This document shows, in pieces, positions 63,321 to 64,000 of a stretch of DNA of 64,000 bases. Both the position numbers and the translations under genes were made by a program. Each line of letters starts with the position of its first letter. Positions within the stretch are counted from its first letter, which is position 1. Source of the DNA: Sneathiella marina (GTDB taxonomy: Bacteria; Pseudomonadota; Alphaproteobacteria; Sneathiellales; Sneathiellaceae); NCBI RefSeq assembly GCF_023746535.1, contig NZ_CP098747.1, positions 812,364-876,363 on the forward strand. Direction: 5' to 3'. Under the pieces are notes generated by a model. It made no database searches. It was not told the origin of the DNA and worked only from the letters and a program-made list of their open reading frames with translations.

Positions 63321-63811
63321 TATGCGGCTCCCTTCATGCTAGACTCGACAGCTGCATCGGCGTCCGCATCAGACACGTCAATGGAGACGAGTTTCGAGAC
63401 TGCAACTTTTGCCGTCTCAGAAGCTATCTCGCGAACATGGCTAAGTGCGGCGTCTTTTGCGGCATTGATACCGGCTTCCGCGTCTTTCGCTTTTTCTGCA
63501 AGCTTCGCATCCAGTTCGGCTTTGCTGGCGTCCTGTTCCTTCGCCATGGTGGCTTTCAGGTCAGAAACAATGCCATGGGCTTTGCTGCGGGCATCAGCAA
63601 GAGCGGCTTCATATTCCGCTTTTGCATTATCTGCATCGTCGCTTAGCTTTCTAGCCTCTTCCAGGTCAGTGGCAATGCGATTTTGACGGTTTTCCAGGAC
63701 ATCAGAAATGCGTGGAATGGCCACCCTCGCCATCAAGAAGTACAAGACGACGAAAGTAATCGCGAGCCAGACAAGCTGGGGAGGGAAATCTGCTATTGTA
63801 AGTTGCGGCAT
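63320..63811 (-). CDS. atpG: ATP synthase F0 subunit b'
   Basis: A 163-residue b-like subunit. The N-terminus M-P-Q-L ... F-P-P-Q-L-V-W-L-A-I-T-F-V (about 8-30) is the b' hallmark, and A-R-V-A-I-P-R-I follows the membrane helix. An Ala/Lys/Asp-rich coiled coil fills the rest. b and b' form a heterodimeric stator in photosynthetic bacteria and alphaproteobacteria. Directly downstream of atpE, about 52 bp, and overlapping atpF by one base. Confidence 0.92.
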   Translation of the reverse strand: MPQLTIADFPPQLVWLAITFVVLYFLMARVAIPRISDVLENRQNRIATDLEEARKLSDDADNAKAEYEAALADARSKAHGIVSDLKATMAKEQDASKAELDAKLAEKAKDAEAGINAAKDAALSHVREIASETAKVAVSKLVSIDVSDADADAAVESSMKGAA

Positions 63812-63863
63812 AACCGGTCCTCAAATCCAGGGGTTCAGATATCGATCGACGAAAAAGTGTCGA

Positions 63864-64000
63864 TTAACCGAACAGGATCAAGAAAGCGATAACCAGCGCA
63901 AACAGAGCAACAGCTTCTGTCAATGCGAAGCCGAGCAAAACGTTACCAAAAACTTTTGGTGCGGCAGCTGGATTGCGCAAAGAGCCGGAGACGTATGAGC
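63864..64000 (-). CDS. atpE: ATP synthase F0 subunit c, C-terminal part (cut by window edge)
   Basis: The last 45 codons of the c-ring subunit are present. R-N-P-A-A-A lies in the polar loop, followed by the second membrane helix with the proton-binding carboxylate in [10 protein letters not shown]. It ends in I-L-F-G. This glutamate is the rotary proton site. The N-terminal helix and the start are beyond the right edge. The upstream order atpI-atpB cannot be checked. Confidence 0.93.
   Translation of the reverse strand, partial: SYVSGSLRNPAAAPKVFGNVLLGFALTEAVALFALVIAFLILFG

Overview
This 64 kb window is chromosomal DNA of an alphaproteobacterium, most likely a marine, heterotrophic, motile one. 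Gene content and order support this: lspA with a DUF3035 (BamF-type) lipoprotein and a paired M16 peptidase, tldD next to a coxB-coxA-ctaB-ctaG-coxC-surf1 oxidase operon, ubiA back to back with rsmE-gshA, ispH-thrB, split gcvPA/gcvPB, and the b/b' ATP synthase subunits. A gene closely matching the DMSP lyase DddP points to a marine habitat. By eye the GC content is close to 50%, with an AT-rich island at about 27.4-28.0 kb. I cannot fix the genus. Nearly everything is dense housekeeping sequence. I saw no insertion sequence, phage, integrase, CRISPR array, rRNA or tRNA.

Layout. 1-0.7 kb: cheY and the start of a CheZ-type phosphatase. 1-3.5 kb: MaoC hydratase, ribF and an exported dienelactone-hydrolase-like protein. 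3.6-14.3 kb: ileS, lspA, BamF-like lipoprotein, two M16 peptidases, mutL, HI0933-type flavoprotein and a phytanoyl-CoA dioxygenase-like gene. 14.3-16.5 kb (minus): class I glutamine amidotransferase-like hydrolase, rluB, rsmD. 16.6-18.3 kb: tadA and an ACAD10/11-like acyl-CoA dehydrogenase. 18.7-23.6 kb (minus): purD, two APH-fold kinases and dddP, possibly one transcript. 23.7-25.9 kb: xseA and an M23-like protein. 26-28.2 kb: two exported proteins with VPLPA/PEP-CTERM-like tails, an AT-rich spacer with a candidate structured RNA, and an entericidin-like lipoprotein. 28.3-31.3 kb (minus): TauE/SafE transporter, pmbA, CysQ-like phosphatase. 31.4-37.9 kb: degenerate alpha-carbonic anhydrase, ubiA-ubiD, rsmE, gshA, monoheme cytochrome. 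37.9-47.4 kb: tldD, then the aa3-type cytochrome oxidase operon and an M32 carboxypeptidase. 47.5-57.9 kb: thrC, M16 peptidase, GNAT, YqgE, DsbD-like, peroxiredoxin, Sel1, rnhA, cheZ-like, thrB, ispH, CDGSH protein, lipoprotein. 58.0-62.7 kb: tandem glycine riboswitch controlling gcvT-gcvH-gcvPA-gcvPB. 62.8-64 kb (minus): atpE (partial), atpG (b'), atpF (b).

How the genes work together. The cox cluster encodes the three core oxidase subunits plus haem O synthase, the Cox11 copper chaperone, a 39-residue membrane protein, a DUF983 protein and SURF1. Its promoter has a -35 element buried in a perfect FNR/FixK box, which predicts oxygen-dependent repression. The glycine cleavage genes sit behind a two-aptamer glycine sensor. 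The most unusual neighbourhood is 17-23.6 kb: dddP lies downstream of two hydroxyacyl-CoA-kinase-like APH genes and across from an ACAD10/11-like dehydrogenase, suggesting joint breakdown of DMSP-derived or hydroxylated acids. Other items worth a second look are a carbonic anhydrase with two of its three zinc-binding histidines changed to arginine, and a structured, terminator-ended candidate RNA at 27.85-28.0 kb.
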